From assembly GCA_035454085.1 (NCBI GenBank), contig DAOTEJ010000021.1, positions 1-34,389 of the forward strand: 34,389 bases of DNA, given 5' to 3'. Position numbers and translations under genes: made by a program. The stretch's first letter is position 1; every line of letters starts with the position of its first letter. Below are positions 8,714 through 16,726 of this stretch, one piece after another. Source of the stretch: DAOTEJ01 sp035454085. Lineage in GTDB: Bacteria > Pseudomonadota > Gammaproteobacteria > Burkholderiales > Burkholderiaceae_F. The notes beneath the pieces are model-generated. The model was not told where the DNA came from. It saw nothing but the letters and a program-made list of their open reading frames with translations, and did not search any database.

Positions 8714-8936
8714 CTGCCCAAGTTGTGCCGCCTCTGGGGGGAAGCGCGCTCACAGGAATGCGGTAGTGNNNNNNNNNNNNNNNNNNNNNNNNNNNNNNNN
8801 NNNNNNNNNNNNNNNNNNNNNNNNNNNNNNNNNNNNNNNNNNNNNNNNNNNNNNNNNNNNNNNNNNNNCTGCCCAAGTTGTGCCGCCTCTGGGGGGAAGC
8901 GCGCTCACAGGAATGCGGTAGTGAAATGCGGTAGTG
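8714..8936. repeat. 55-bp direct repeat flanking an N gap, with a partial third copy
   Basis: The 55 bases at 8714-8768, beginning CTGCCCAAGTTGTGCC and ending GGAATGCGGTAGTG, recur identically at 8869-8923 directly after the 100-N run. The last 11 bases (ATGCGGTAGTG) appear once more at 8926-8936. The unit contains the GCCGCCTCTGGGGGGAAGCG core that I associate with dispersed extragenic repeats of Burkholderiales/Comamonadaceae. The interval 8547-9053 holds no gene I can support. Apart from the repeat I see only short GC-rich palindromes in it. Confidence 0.85.
8769..8868. other. Assembly gap (100 N) inside an intergenic tandem repeat
   Basis: Exactly 100 N between two identical 55-bp copies. 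A collapsed tandem array or an assembler overlap artefact would both produce this. Confidence 0.98.
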
Positions 8937-9053
8937 CGCCGCGCAGTTGCACGCGCGCGGCGCCCCAGGGCGCCGGCCCGCACGCGACGATCGCCGTTGG
9001 CGACACTGGCTCGGTCATCGTGCAGTCATGCGCCATGCGCAGCATGCGCGCCC

Positions 9054-10010
9054 ATGGCATGGCGAAAACCGCCTCTCGGCCCGACCCCCGGCAGGACTCT
9101 GCGGGCGGCGACGCCGCACCCGGCCCTTGCCCCGGCGGAGCCCGGTGCCGGCCCCGCAGAGCCGCCCGTCACGGCGCGCTACCGCGCCATCTTCATCTCC
9201 GACGTGCACCTGGGCACGCGTGGCTGCCAGGCTGGCTTCCTGCTCGACTTCCTGCGCCACACCGAGAGCGAGCGCCTTTACCTGGTGGGCGACATCGTCG
9301 ATGGCTGGGCGATGAAGCGCGGCTTCTACTGGCATCCCAGCCACAACGACGTGGTGCAGAAAGTCCTGCGCAAGGCGCGCAAGGGTACGCGCGTGATCTA
9401 CGTTCCGGGCAATCACGACGAGCTCGGCCGCCAGTTCTGCGGCCTGGCCTTCGGACAGATCCAGATCGCCGAGGAGGCCGAGCACGAACTGCTCGACGGG
9501 CGCCGGCTGTGGGTGGTGCACGGCGATCTGGCCGACGGCGTGATGCAGCACGCGCGCTGGCTCGCGCACCTGGGCGACGCCGCCTACGACTTCGCGCTCT
9601 GGCTCAACCGCCACTTCAACCGTCTGCGCATCCGTCTGGGATGGGACTACTGGTCCTTGTCGCAGTACCTCAAGCACCGGGTCAAGAACGCGGTGAGCTT
9701 CATCTCGGACTTCGAGTCGGTGCTCGTGCACGAGGCGCGGCGCCGGGGATACGACGGCGTGGTGTGCGGCCACATTCACCAGGCCGAGATCCGCGAGGTC
9801 GAGGGCCTGCTCTACTGCAACGACGGCGACTGGGTCGAGAGCCTCACCGCGCTGGTCGAAACGCTCGAAGGCGAACTGCGCATCGTGCGCTGGGATCGGC
9901 TGCGGGCGCCCGCGCAACCCGTGCCGCGCTGGAACGAGGACGACGTCCTTCCGCCCTCCCTGCCCCTGGCGCCTCTGCCGGCCGAGACCCCGCACGCATG
10001 CACTTCCTGA
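9054..10010 (+). CDS. LpxH-like metallophosphoesterase (UDP-2,3-diacylglucosamine diphosphatase family)
   Basis: A 318-residue calcineurin-like phosphoesterase with the full metal-ligand series: DVH (50-52), GD (79-80), GNHD (119-122), HGD (156-158) and GHIH (239-242). The spacing and the DVHLG-GD-GNHD layout match the LpxH-like branch found across Burkholderiales. Whether it hydrolyses UDP-2,3-diacylglucosamine for lipid A or another pyrophosphate is not settled by sequence, because a canonical LpxH usually lies elsewhere in these genomes. The first 40 or so residues are proline/alanine-rich and lie before the domain. ATG 9054 is the best in-frame start, but a different start is possible. 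It overlaps the glycosyltransferase by 13 bp, suggesting coupled translation and a joint role in envelope glycan or lipid metabolism. Confidence 0.85.
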   Translation: MAWRKPPLGPTPGRTLRAATPHPALAPAEPGAGPAEPPVTARYRAIFISDVHLGTRGCQAGFLLDFLRHTESERLYLVGDIVDGWAMKRGFYWHPSHNDVVQKVLRKARKGTRVIYVPGNHDELGRQFCGLAFGQIQIAEEAEHELLDGRRLWVVHGDLADGVMQHARWLAHLGDAAYDFALWLNRHFNRLRIRLGWDYWSLSQYLKHRVKNAVSFISDFESVLVHEARRRGYDGVVCGHIHQAEIREVEGLLYCNDGDWVESLTALVETLEGELRIVRWDRLRAPAQPVPRWNEDDVLPPSLPLAPLPAETPHACTS

Positions 10011-11032
10011 CCGTCACCGACGCCTGGCACCCGCAAGTCAACGGGGTGGTGCGCACCATCGAGGCCACTCACCGCGAACTGCAGCTGGCCGGGCACACCG
10101 TGTCGGTGATCAGTCCTCAGGGCCACTTCACCCTGCCCTGCCCGCGCTACGCGGAGATCCGCCTCGCCGTGCTGCCCTATGTGCGCGTGGCGCGGGCGAT
10201 CGAGCGCGCCCGCCCCGACGCGATCCACCTGGCCACGGAAGGCCCGCTGGGCCAGGCCGCGCGGCGCTGGTGCCTGCGCCATGGCGTCCCCTTCACGACC
10301 GCCTACCACACGCGCTTCCCTCAGTACCTGCGCGCCATGTTCGGGCTGCCCGAGCGCTACGCCTATGGCTTTCTGCGCCGCTTCCACGGCGCGGCCGCGC
10401 GCGTGCTCAGCCCCACGCCGGAAGTCGACCGCGAGCTTGCTGCCGCCGGCGTGCAGCGCGTGGTGCGGTGGACCCGCGGCGTCGACACCGAGACCTTCGC
10501 ACCGCTGCCGCGCGCCGCTGACAGCGGATCGCGGCGGCCGATCTTCCTCTACGTCGGGCGCGTGTCGGTGGAAAAGAACATCGGCGCCTTCCTGGCGCTC
10601 GACCTTCCGGGCACCAAGATCGTGGCCGGCCAGGGCCCCGCGCTCGACGGCCTGCGCCGCCGCTTTCCCGAAGTGCAATTCATGGGCGTGCTGCCACCGG
10701 CGCAGTTGGCGCAGCTCTATGCGCAGGCCGACGTGTTCGTGTTCCCCAGCCGCACCGACACCTTCGGACTGGTGATGCTCGAAGCGCTGGCTTGCGGCAC
10801 ACCGGTGGCGGCCTACCCGGTGCAGGGGCCGCTCGACGTGCTGGGCGGCAGCGGCGTGGCGGCGCTCGAGGACGACCTGCGCACCGCAGCCTTGCAGGCT
10901 CTGCGGATCGACCGCGCGGCCTGCCGCGAGTTCGCGCTGCGCCACTCTTGGCAGGCCGCCACGCTGCAGTTCGTGGACCATCATCGCGACCTGCGCGCCG
11001 CCCCGGCGCAAGCAAGGCTCGCAGCGCTCTAG
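9998..11032 (+). CDS. GT4-family glycosyltransferase
   Basis: A 344-residue GT-B fold enzyme. The N-terminal domain begins MHFLTVTDAWHPQVNGVVRT, with the glycine-rich acceptor-side loop (PQVNGVVRT) typical of GT4 mannosyl- and glucosyl-transferases that act on lipid acceptors. AYHTRFP follows near residue 105. The C-terminal nucleotide-sugar domain holds YVGRVSVEKN and the donor motif FPSRTDTFGLVMLEALACG then TPV. It starts inside the end of the phosphoesterase gene. By family it transfers a sugar from an NDP-sugar with retention, probably to a membrane lipid or envelope glycan. Donor and acceptor are unknown. Confidence 0.88.
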   Translation: MHFLTVTDAWHPQVNGVVRTIEATHRELQLAGHTVSVISPQGHFTLPCPRYAEIRLAVLPYVRVARAIERARPDAIHLATEGPLGQAARRWCLRHGVPFTTAYHTRFPQYLRAMFGLPERYAYGFLRRFHGAAARVLSPTPEVDRELAAAGVQRVVRWTRGVDTETFAPLPRAADSGSRRPIFLYVGRVSVEKNIGAFLALDLPGTKIVAGQGPALDGLRRRFPEVQFMGVLPPAQLAQLYAQADVFVFPSRTDTFGLVMLEALACGTPVAAYPVQGPLDVLGGSGVAALEDDLRTAALQALRIDRAACREFALRHSWQAATLQFVDHHRDLRAAPAQARLAAL

Positions 11033-11044
11033 CCGCATCGATGC

Positions 11045-11100
11045 TCGTCATGCGCGCGTCAGACCAGTGTCATGGCTCGCTCACATACGCACACTAGAGT
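11045..11100 (+). promoter_or_regulatory. Double Pho box and -10 element upstream of phoX
   Basis: Four 7-mers start every 11 bases: TCGTCAT (11045), GCGTCAG (11056), GTGTCAT (11067) and CGCTCAC (11078). Three contain GTCA, and the fourth has CTCAC at the same phase. The E. coli PhoB site is a direct repeat of CTGTCAT-type 7-mers with 4-bp spacers, and strong promoters carry two in tandem. A -10-like TAGAGT (11095-11100) lies ten bases after the last unit, where PhoB replaces the -35 element. With the phosphatase directly downstream, regulation by PhoB under phosphate limitation is likely. Confidence 0.6.
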
Positions 11101-11158
11101 GCCTGGGGTTCGCGGCACCCGCCCGCCCCCGCAACCCCAGCCCACAGGATTCGTCGCC

Positions 11159-13411
11159 ATGTCCAGTCACGAAGACGCACCCACCAACCCCTCGAACAAC
11201 CGGCACATCGACGAGGTGATCGCCGAGCGGCTCGCACAGCCGGGCCGGCGCCGCGTGCTGGCCGGCGGTGCGGGCCTGGCCTCGCTGTCTTTCATCGGAG
11301 CCGGTGCCGGTCTGCTGTCCGGTTGCGGCAGTGGCTCCGACGCGATCGCGGCCACCCCGGCCGCGTTGCCGCCCGCGCCCGCCCCCGCACCTGGCCGCCC
11401 CAGCGCGCTGGGCTTCAGCGCCGTGGGCAAGAACCTGGCCGACGTGGTCACCGTGCCCGCGGGCTACACGGCGAGCGTGCTGCTGCGCCTCGGTGATCCG
11501 CTCGCCGCCGGTGTTCCCGCCTACGCCAACACTGGGGCCGACGCTGCCGCGAGCTTCGCGCAGCGCGCCGGCGACCACCACGACGGAATGCACTTCTTCG
11601 GCCTGGACTCTGCTGGAAAGGCGCCCAGCGCGGCAGGCGAGAAGTCGGCGCTCGCGGCAGCGGTCAACGACCGGGGCCTGCTGGTGCTCAACCACGAGGC
11701 GATCACGCCGATGTTCCTGCATCCCAACGGCGTGAGCGTCAGCGGCAGCGGCACCGCCACGGTGCGCACCAGCGCCGAGGAGGTGCTGCGCGAGTTCTAC
11801 GTGCACGGCGTGACGGTGATCGAAGTCGCCCGCGCCGGCGGTGCGTGGTCGTACAAGCAAGACTCGAGCTACAACCGGCGCATCCACACCCTCAGCGAGA
11901 TGCAGCTCTCCGGCCCGGCGGCGGGCTCGCCGCTGATGGTGACCAAGTACTCCGCCAACGGCACGCGCACCCGCGGCACGGTGAACAACTGCGCCAACGG
12001 CTACACGCCCTGGGGCACCTACCTCACCTGCGAGGAGAACTGGGCCGGCTACTTCCGCCGCGTCACTGCTACTGACAACGCCAAGCGCACGGCCAAGGAA
12101 CTCACCTCTTTCGCCCGCTACGGCGTGGCGGGCAATGGACGCGAACTCTGGGCCACGGTCACGCCCGACACGACCGACGATCTCTACGGCCGCTGGAACG
12201 CCGAAGTGCGCGGCGCCACCGCTGCCGAGGACTACCGCAACGGCCCCAACACCTACGGCTGGAACGTCGAGATCGACCCCTACGCACCGGCGAGCGTTCC
12301 CAAGAAGCGCACCGCGATGGGCCGCTTTGCGCACGAGGGCGCCTGGCCCGCCAAGGCGGTGGCGGGCAAGCCGGTCGTGTTCTACATGGGCTGCGACTCG
12401 CGCAACGAATACATCTACAAGTACGTGTCGACGGCCGCGTGGGATCCGGCCGATGCAAGCCGCGGCATGGCTGCCGGCGACAAGTACCTGGACAGCGGCA
12501 AGCTCTACGTGGCCGTGTTCAAGGCCGACGGCACGGGCGAGTGGAAGGAGTTGAGCTTCGGGGTGAGCAACGTCACCGGCGCGAACACGGCCTACCCCTT
12601 CGCCGACCAGGCCGACGTGCTGATCAACGCGCGACTGGCGGCCGACGCGCAGGGCGCCACCAAGATGGACCGACCCGAGTGGGGTGCGGTGGACCCGGTG
12701 AGCGGCGCGGTCTACATGACGCTGACCAACAACAACGCCACGCTGCGCACGCTCGCCGCGACCGACGCCGCCAATCCGCGCCACTACAACGACCCGCGCA
12801 CCACCGGCACCGCCCAGCGCGGCAACCCGAACGGACACATCATCCGCTGGAAGGAAGTCTCGCCGGAGTTGCTCAACTTCGTCTGGGACATCTATCTGTT
12901 CGGCGCGCGCGCCGGCGCCGACGCGGTGAACGTGAACCTGTCGGGGCTGACTGCCGACAACGACTTCTCGAGCCCCGACGGCCTGTGGTTCAGCCAGGCG
13001 AGCAACGTGTGCTGGATCCAGACCGACGACGGCGCCTACACCGACGTGACCAACTGCATGCTGCTCGCCGCCCTGCCCGGCACCGTGGGTGACGGTGCCA
13101 CCAAGACGATCACCAATACCGACTCGACCGGCGCGACCAAGCAGGTGCAGACCGCCGTGGGCGCCGCCCCGGGCGCCAAGCTGCGTCGCTTCCTGGTGGG
13201 CCCCAAGGAGTGCGAGATCACGGGCCTGGCCGAGTCGCCCGACGGCCGGGCGCTGTTCGTCAACATCCAGCATCCAGGCGAGGACACGCCCACCAGCGCG
13301 ATCGCCACTCCGGCGCAGTACACCAGCCACTGGCCCGACGGCGGCACGGCGCGGCCGCGATCGGCCACCATCGTCATCACGCGCAATGACGGCGGGGTGA
13401 TCGGCGTCTAG
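11159..13411 (+). CDS. phoX: PhoX-family alkaline phosphatase (DUF839), Tat-exported
   Basis: A 750-residue secreted phosphatase. The N-terminus has a twin-arginine-type signal (GRRRVLAGGAGLASLSFIG, about 29-47), followed by LSGC at about 53-56, which could be a lipobox. The PhoX hallmark NNCANGYTPWGTYLTCEEN lies near residue 274, in the region that binds the metal cofactor in known PhoX enzymes, and further DUF839 segments follow to the C-terminus. ATG 11159 puts the signal peptide at the proper place. Known PhoX enzymes are Ca2+/Fe-dependent monomeric phosphomonoesterases induced by phosphate starvation, and the Pho box just upstream supports that here. The gene converges on the haem lipoprotein gene, with a terminator between. 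Confidence 0.9.
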   Translation: MSSHEDAPTNPSNNRHIDEVIAERLAQPGRRRVLAGGAGLASLSFIGAGAGLLSGCGSGSDAIAATPAALPPAPAPAPGRPSALGFSAVGKNLADVVTVPAGYTASVLLRLGDPLAAGVPAYANTGADAAASFAQRAGDHHDGMHFFGLDSAGKAPSAAGEKSALAAAVNDRGLLVLNHEAITPMFLHPNGVSVSGSGTATVRTSAEEVLREFYVHGVTVIEVARAGGAWSYKQDSSYNRRIHTLSEMQLSGPAAGSPLMVTKYSANGTRTRGTVNNCANGYTPWGTYLTCEENWAGYFRRVTATDNAKRTAKELTSFARYGVAGNGRELWATVTPDTTDDLYGRWNAEVRGATAAEDYRNGPNTYGWNVEIDPYAPASVPKKRTAMGRFAHEGAWPAKAVAGKPVVFYMGCDSRNEYIYKYVSTAAWDPADASRGMAAGDKYLDSGKLYVAVFKADGTGEWKELSFGVSNVTGANTAYPFADQADVLINARLAADAQGATKMDRPEWGAVDPVSGAVYMTLTNNNATLRTLAATDAANPRHYNDPRTTGTAQRGNPNGHIIRWKEVSPELLNFVWDIYLFGARAGADAVNVNLSGLTADNDFSSPDGLWFSQASNVCWIQTDDGAYTDVTNCMLLAALPGTVGDGATKTITNTDSTGATKQVQTAVGAAPGAKLRRFLVGPKECEITGLAESPDGRALFVNIQHPGEDTPTSAIATPAQYTSHWPDGGTARPRSATIVITRNDGGVIGV

Positions 13412-13591
13412 CCACTTCGGCCGGGGCGAGGATCGTTTCGGCACCGCGCAGTTTCCAGGCATCGACGCGCTCCGGCAGGGACCGGGGCGCGTCGAATCGG
13501 GTGGGCGAGTCCGGCATGCGGACCGACCCGCCCGCATTGCCGGGAAGACGCTTCCCCTGTCGCTCGACGGCGCGGCACGCAGTTGAGCAGC

Positions 13592-13623
13592 AAAGAAAAA
13601 GGGGCGGCTCGCGCCGCCCCTTT
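13592..13623 (-). terminator. Intrinsic terminator for the EB_dh-type haem lipoprotein gene
   Basis: A perfect 11-bp stem (AAAGGGGCGGC / GCCGCCCCTTT) with a 4-base loop. On the minus strand it is followed by TTTTTCTTT. It lies 20 bases after the stop of the minus-strand gene. On the plus strand only three T follow, so it may also weakly end phoX transcription. Confidence 0.85.
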
Positions 13624-13642
13624 GCACTTGCCGGACGCCTGA

Positions 13643-14689
13643 TTACTGCTCGAACTTCAGGTACAGCGCGCCGAAATGCACGGCGTGGCGTACCTGCGCG
13701 TTGTCGAACGCGGCGAAGCCGAAGGGATAGGCGGCATCGAGCTTGCTGAATTGCACGTCGTAGGGGCTGCCGGTCACCAGCTTGCGGCTGAGCACCGAGG
13801 TCAGCACGCCGTTCTTCCACTGGGTCACGACATCGATGTCGCCGCGGTCGCCGACCAGCTGGTTGACGATGTACGAGGCCACCTCGTCACCCGCCTTGAA
13901 CTTGCTGTCGTCGAAGGGCACCTGATTACCGTTCACGATGTAGAACGCACCGCCGGCGTTACCCGCCTTGCCGTCCTTGTTCATGAACTCGGGCTTGCCG
14001 TTGACCAGCTTGATGCCGGCGTAGTCGCCCCCCGTCACGCCCGGATCGCTCTGGCGACCGGCGTTGGGGTTCTTGCCGCCTTCGTATTGGATGTGGTTGA
14101 GGTACTGGTCGTCGACCTTGCCCACGCGCGCGCTGCGGCTGCCCTTCATGTGCCACATGTCGCCGATCTCGCCGGCGGCTGCGGTGTACTTGTTGCCGTA
14201 GGGCTTGCCCTCGCCGAGGTGGCAGGCAACCATGCAGCCCTGCTGGTCGAAGCCCTTGATCGAGTTGTTCATCGGCCAGATGAAGGCCCACTTGTCCTCG
14301 TAATAGGTGTTCTCGTCGCCGCCCTTGTTGTCGGCGCTCTTGAGAGCGACCCACGAACCGTTGGCCTGCTTCTGGAAGGGGCCGCGGCGCACGGAGTCGG
14401 TCGGGTCGGCGTACTGGACGAGCATGTAGATGCGGTCGCCCGAGTACACCGCCTTGATCGTGGCGGTGGTGCTGCCCTTGCCGCCGAAGTTGGCGCCGCC
14501 AGACAGATCAACGCTGATCGGACGGGCCTTCGCCCATACCGGATCGGCCGCGAGATCGGCCAGCTTGGGCGCCGCGGCGACCTTGGATGCGACCAGCGTG
14601 TTGGCGGCGACCGGCTCTTCCTTGGTCGCGCAAGAGGAAAGGACCACGGCGGCGAGGGCCGCTGCGGCGAGTGTGAGTTGACGCTTCAT
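13643..14689 (-). CDS. Lipoprotein with ethylbenzene-dehydrogenase-type haem-binding domain
   Basis: A 348-residue protein with a lipoprotein signal (MKRQLTLAAAALAAVVLSSC, lipid cysteine C20). The mature part resembles the EB_dh domain (haem-binding gamma-subunit type): an early DPVWAKA segment, a beta-rich IYMLVQYADPT stretch, DKWAFIWPMN, then GCMVACH (151-157), and a C-terminal Asp/Gly-rich region ending in a beta strand. The domain normally binds haem b non-covalently in electron-transfer proteins of the DMSO-reductase group. No partner molybdoenzyme is visible in this window. CMVACH is a CX3CH sequence that might attach haem c. ATG 14689 was chosen because it starts the signal peptide. 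It is divergent from padR. Confidence 0.8.
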   Translation of the reverse strand: MKRQLTLAAAALAAVVLSSCATKEEPVAANTLVASKVAAAPKLADLAADPVWAKARPISVDLSGGANFGGKGSTTATIKAVYSGDRIYMLVQYADPTDSVRRGPFQKQANGSWVALKSADNKGGDENTYYEDKWAFIWPMNNSIKGFDQQGCMVACHLGEGKPYGNKYTAAAGEIGDMWHMKGSRSARVGKVDDQYLNHIQYEGGKNPNAGRQSDPGVTGGDYAGIKLVNGKPEFMNKDGKAGNAGGAFYIVNGNQVPFDDSKFKAGDEVASYIVNQLVGDRGDIDVVTQWKNGVLTSVLSRKLVTGSPYDVQFSKLDAAYPFGFAAFDNAQVRHAVHFGALYLKFEQ

Positions 14690-14860
14690 GATGGACTTCG
14701 CTCCCTGAGAGACGGATCGGCTTGGTTTTGGTGCTCCACCGCCGGAACCCTCGCTCATGGTCGATCCTTGAGGCAGGCCAAAGGTGGATGCGAGCTCAAT
14801 CGCTACGCTGCGCGCATCGTGTCATCGGGGGCCGTTCCCCGGCTTGCGCGACATCAATTC

Positions 14861-14883
14861 TCGATAACGGCAGCCGATATCGA
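14861..14883. promoter_or_regulatory. Inverted repeat at the padR start, possible autoregulatory operator
   Basis: TCGATA (14861-14866) and TATCGA (14878-14883) form a perfect inverted repeat with an 11-base spacer. The right arm runs into the padR ATG. PadR proteins are dimers that often bind dyads at their own promoter. The position between the divergent padR and haem lipoprotein genes would allow control of both. No Shine-Dalgarno is visible before padR. Confidence 0.35.
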
Positions 14884-15200
14884 TGAGTGAGCTCGGAAGA
14901 GAGATCGCCCGCGCGTTCGTGCAGCTGCATGTGCTCCACCACGCCGAGCACGAGGATGTCTGGGGTCAAGAGCTGATCGCGGAGCTGGGCCGGCATGGGC
15001 ACAGGCTCAGCCCCGGGACCGTCTACCCGCTGCTGCATCGCCTGGAAGCCCAGGGCCTGCTGAGCCGCCGGGATGTGCTTGCCGAGGGCCGCGTGCGCAA
15101 GTGCTATCGCCTGACCGCGGCCGGACGGCGCGCGCTGCGCGAGGCGCGCGCGATGCTGCGCGAACTGGTCGAGGAGCTGCTCGCAGAATCGGCCGGCTGA
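14883..15200 (+). CDS. PadR-family transcriptional regulator
   Basis: A 105-residue winged-helix protein. The PadR signature is clear: an N-terminal helical part with HHAEHEDVWGQELIAELG, the recognition region SPGTVYPLLHRLEAQGLLSR, a wing with VRKCYRLTAAGRRAL, and a C-terminal helix for dimerisation. The length fits the short, stand-alone PadR group. It is divergent from the haem lipoprotein gene and converges on chrA, whose stop lies 21 bp away. I recall PadR regulators beside chromate transporter genes in other proteobacteria, so chrA or the lipoprotein is the likely target. The inducer is unknown. Confidence 0.9.
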   Translation: MSELGREIARAFVQLHVLHHAEHEDVWGQELIAELGRHGHRLSPGTVYPLLHRLEAQGLLSRRDVLAEGRVRKCYRLTAAGRRALREARAMLRELVEELLAESAG

Positions 15201-15221
15201 AGTGCCCTTTGCATTCGCCCA

Positions 15222-16574
15222 CTAGACGCCCGCAAGGGTGATGACCGCCCCCAGCGCCGCAGCCGCCAGTACCAGCTCGATCACGCTGCGCCCCAACCAC
15301 TGCAGGGCCACCAAGGCCGCGACGGCGATCAGCCAGGCGGTGGCATCGGTCGGCGCGCTCAGTCCCTGCGGCCAGAAGACGTGCACGGCGAGGAACACGG
15401 CGAGCTTGAGGATCACGCCCACCACCGCGGCGCTGATCGCCGCCAGCGGCGCAGTGAACGCCAGGGCGCCGCGGGTGGACTCGACCAGCGGGCCGCCCGC
15501 GAGGATGAACACGAACGAGGGCAGGAAGGTGAACCAGGTGACCACGCAGGCCGCGAGCACGGCGGCGGCGAGGCGGTGGCTCTCGCCCAGCGGGGCGAGC
15601 TGCCAGGCCGCCACGAAGCCCACGAAGGCCACGATCATGATCAGCGGGCCGGGCGTGGTCTCGCCCAGGGCCAGGCCGTCGATCATCTGCGCCGTGGTGA
15701 GCCAGGCGTAGTGCTGCACCGCGCCCTGCATGATGAAGGGCAGCACGGCGTAGGCGCCCCCGAAGCCCAGCAGCGCCGCCTGGGTGAAGAACCAGCCCAT
15801 CTGCGTGTAGACGCCGCTCCAGCCGCCCCAGGCCACCAGGGCCAGCAAAGGCAGGACCCACAGCACGCAGCCCAGCGCGACCACCCGCGCCGTGCGGCGC
15901 GGATCGCGGCGCGCGTGCGGCGGGGGGGGCGTGTCGTCGTCGATCAGCGCCGCTGCGTGCGCTGCAGCGCCTGGCGCATGGCGCGCGGGCGGGGACAGGG
16001 CCCGCGGCGCCAACCGCCCGAGCGCCGCACCAGCCAGGGCTGCGCCGAGCACGATCCACGGGAAGGCCAGCCACCAGCTCGCCACGAAGGCCGCCAGCGC
16101 GAGCGTCCAGGCAACTGGGCCTTGCAAGGTGCGGCGGCCGATACGCCAGGCGGCCTGGGCGACGATGGCCACCACCGCCGGCTTGATCGCCGCGAACACC
16201 CCGGCCACCAGGGGCTGCTGGCCCTGGCTCACGTAGAGCCAGGACAAGCCGATCAGCAGCACCAGCGAGGGCAGCACGAACAGCGCACCGGCCGCAATGC
16301 CGCCGCGGGCGCGATGCAGCAGCCAGCCCAGGTAGGTGGCGAGCTGCTGCGCCTCGGGCCCCGGCAGGACCATGCAGTAGTTGAGCGCGTGCAGGAAGCG
16401 CCGCTCCGAAATCCAGCGCCGGCGCACCACGAGTTCCTCGTGCATCAGGGCGATCTGCCCGGCCGGCCCGCCAAAGCTTACGCAACCCAGCTTGAGCCAG
16501 AAACGCAGGGCTTGGGCAAAGCTGGGGGCCTCAGGTGCGGCGGCGCCAGATGACACGGGGGACGGGGCAGGCAT
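15222..16574 (-). CDS. chrA: Chromate transporter, two-domain ChrA (CHR family)
   Basis: A 450-residue inner-membrane protein made of two homologous CHR domains. The first holds LGCVSFGGPAGQIALMHEE (about 29-47), followed by LNYCMVLPGPEAQQLATYLG. The second holds ALLGFGGAYAVLPF and the PGP segment LGETTPGPLIMIVAFVGF. A polar linker rich in Pro, His and Arg (around 200-230) joins the halves. Long-chain ChrA proteins export chromate from the cytoplasm and confer Cr(VI) resistance, and sulfate is a competing anion. ATG 16574 was chosen since it precedes domain 1 by a short polar leader. It converges with padR and diverges from the hexahaem cytochrome gene. Confidence 0.9.
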   Translation of the reverse strand: MPAPSPVSSGAAAPEAPSFAQALRFWLKLGCVSFGGPAGQIALMHEELVVRRRWISERRFLHALNYCMVLPGPEAQQLATYLGWLLHRARGGIAAGALFVLPSLVLLIGLSWLYVSQGQQPLVAGVFAAIKPAVVAIVAQAAWRIGRRTLQGPVAWTLALAAFVASWWLAFPWIVLGAALAGAALGRLAPRALSPPARHAPGAAAHAAALIDDDTPPPPHARRDPRRTARVVALGCVLWVLPLLALVAWGGWSGVYTQMGWFFTQAALLGFGGAYAVLPFIMQGAVQHYAWLTTAQMIDGLALGETTPGPLIMIVAFVGFVAAWQLAPLGESHRLAAAVLAACVVTWFTFLPSFVFILAGGPLVESTRGALAFTAPLAAISAAVVGVILKLAVFLAVHVFWPQGLSAPTDATAWLIAVAALVALQWLGRSVIELVLAAAALGAVITLAGV

Positions 16575-16651
16575 CGGACGAGGCTAGCGCACTCGTGCGA
16601 CACGCCGGAAACGGCGTACGCCCCCCTCGACGGCCCAGCCCGCCCCCGGGT

Positions 16652-16665
16652 TTGCCCGAGGTCAA
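16652..16665. promoter_or_regulatory. FNR/Anr-like dyad upstream of the hexahaem cytochrome
   Basis: TTGCCCGAGGTCAA matches TTGATN4ATCAA at seven of ten positions. If it is a class II site centred at -41.5, transcription would start near 16700, and a poor -10 (TAGCGT, 16687-16692) lies at the right place. The match is imperfect, and the interval also holds the chrA promoter. Confidence 0.28.
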
Positions 16666-16726
16666 GCTCCGCCCCCCCAGGAGGCCTAGCGTGTCGCCAC
16701 GGCGTGCCGCAGAGGCGCGCGTCACG

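Noticed and set aside
8547..9053. Small open frames through the tandem repeat region
   Set aside because: They pass through N or repeat sequence, lack ribosome sites and show no recognisable protein features.
13412..13591. Possible small gene after phoX
   Set aside because: Frames here are Arg/Pro-rich without a start site or family motif. The stretch is best read as a convergent intergenic region ending in the terminator.
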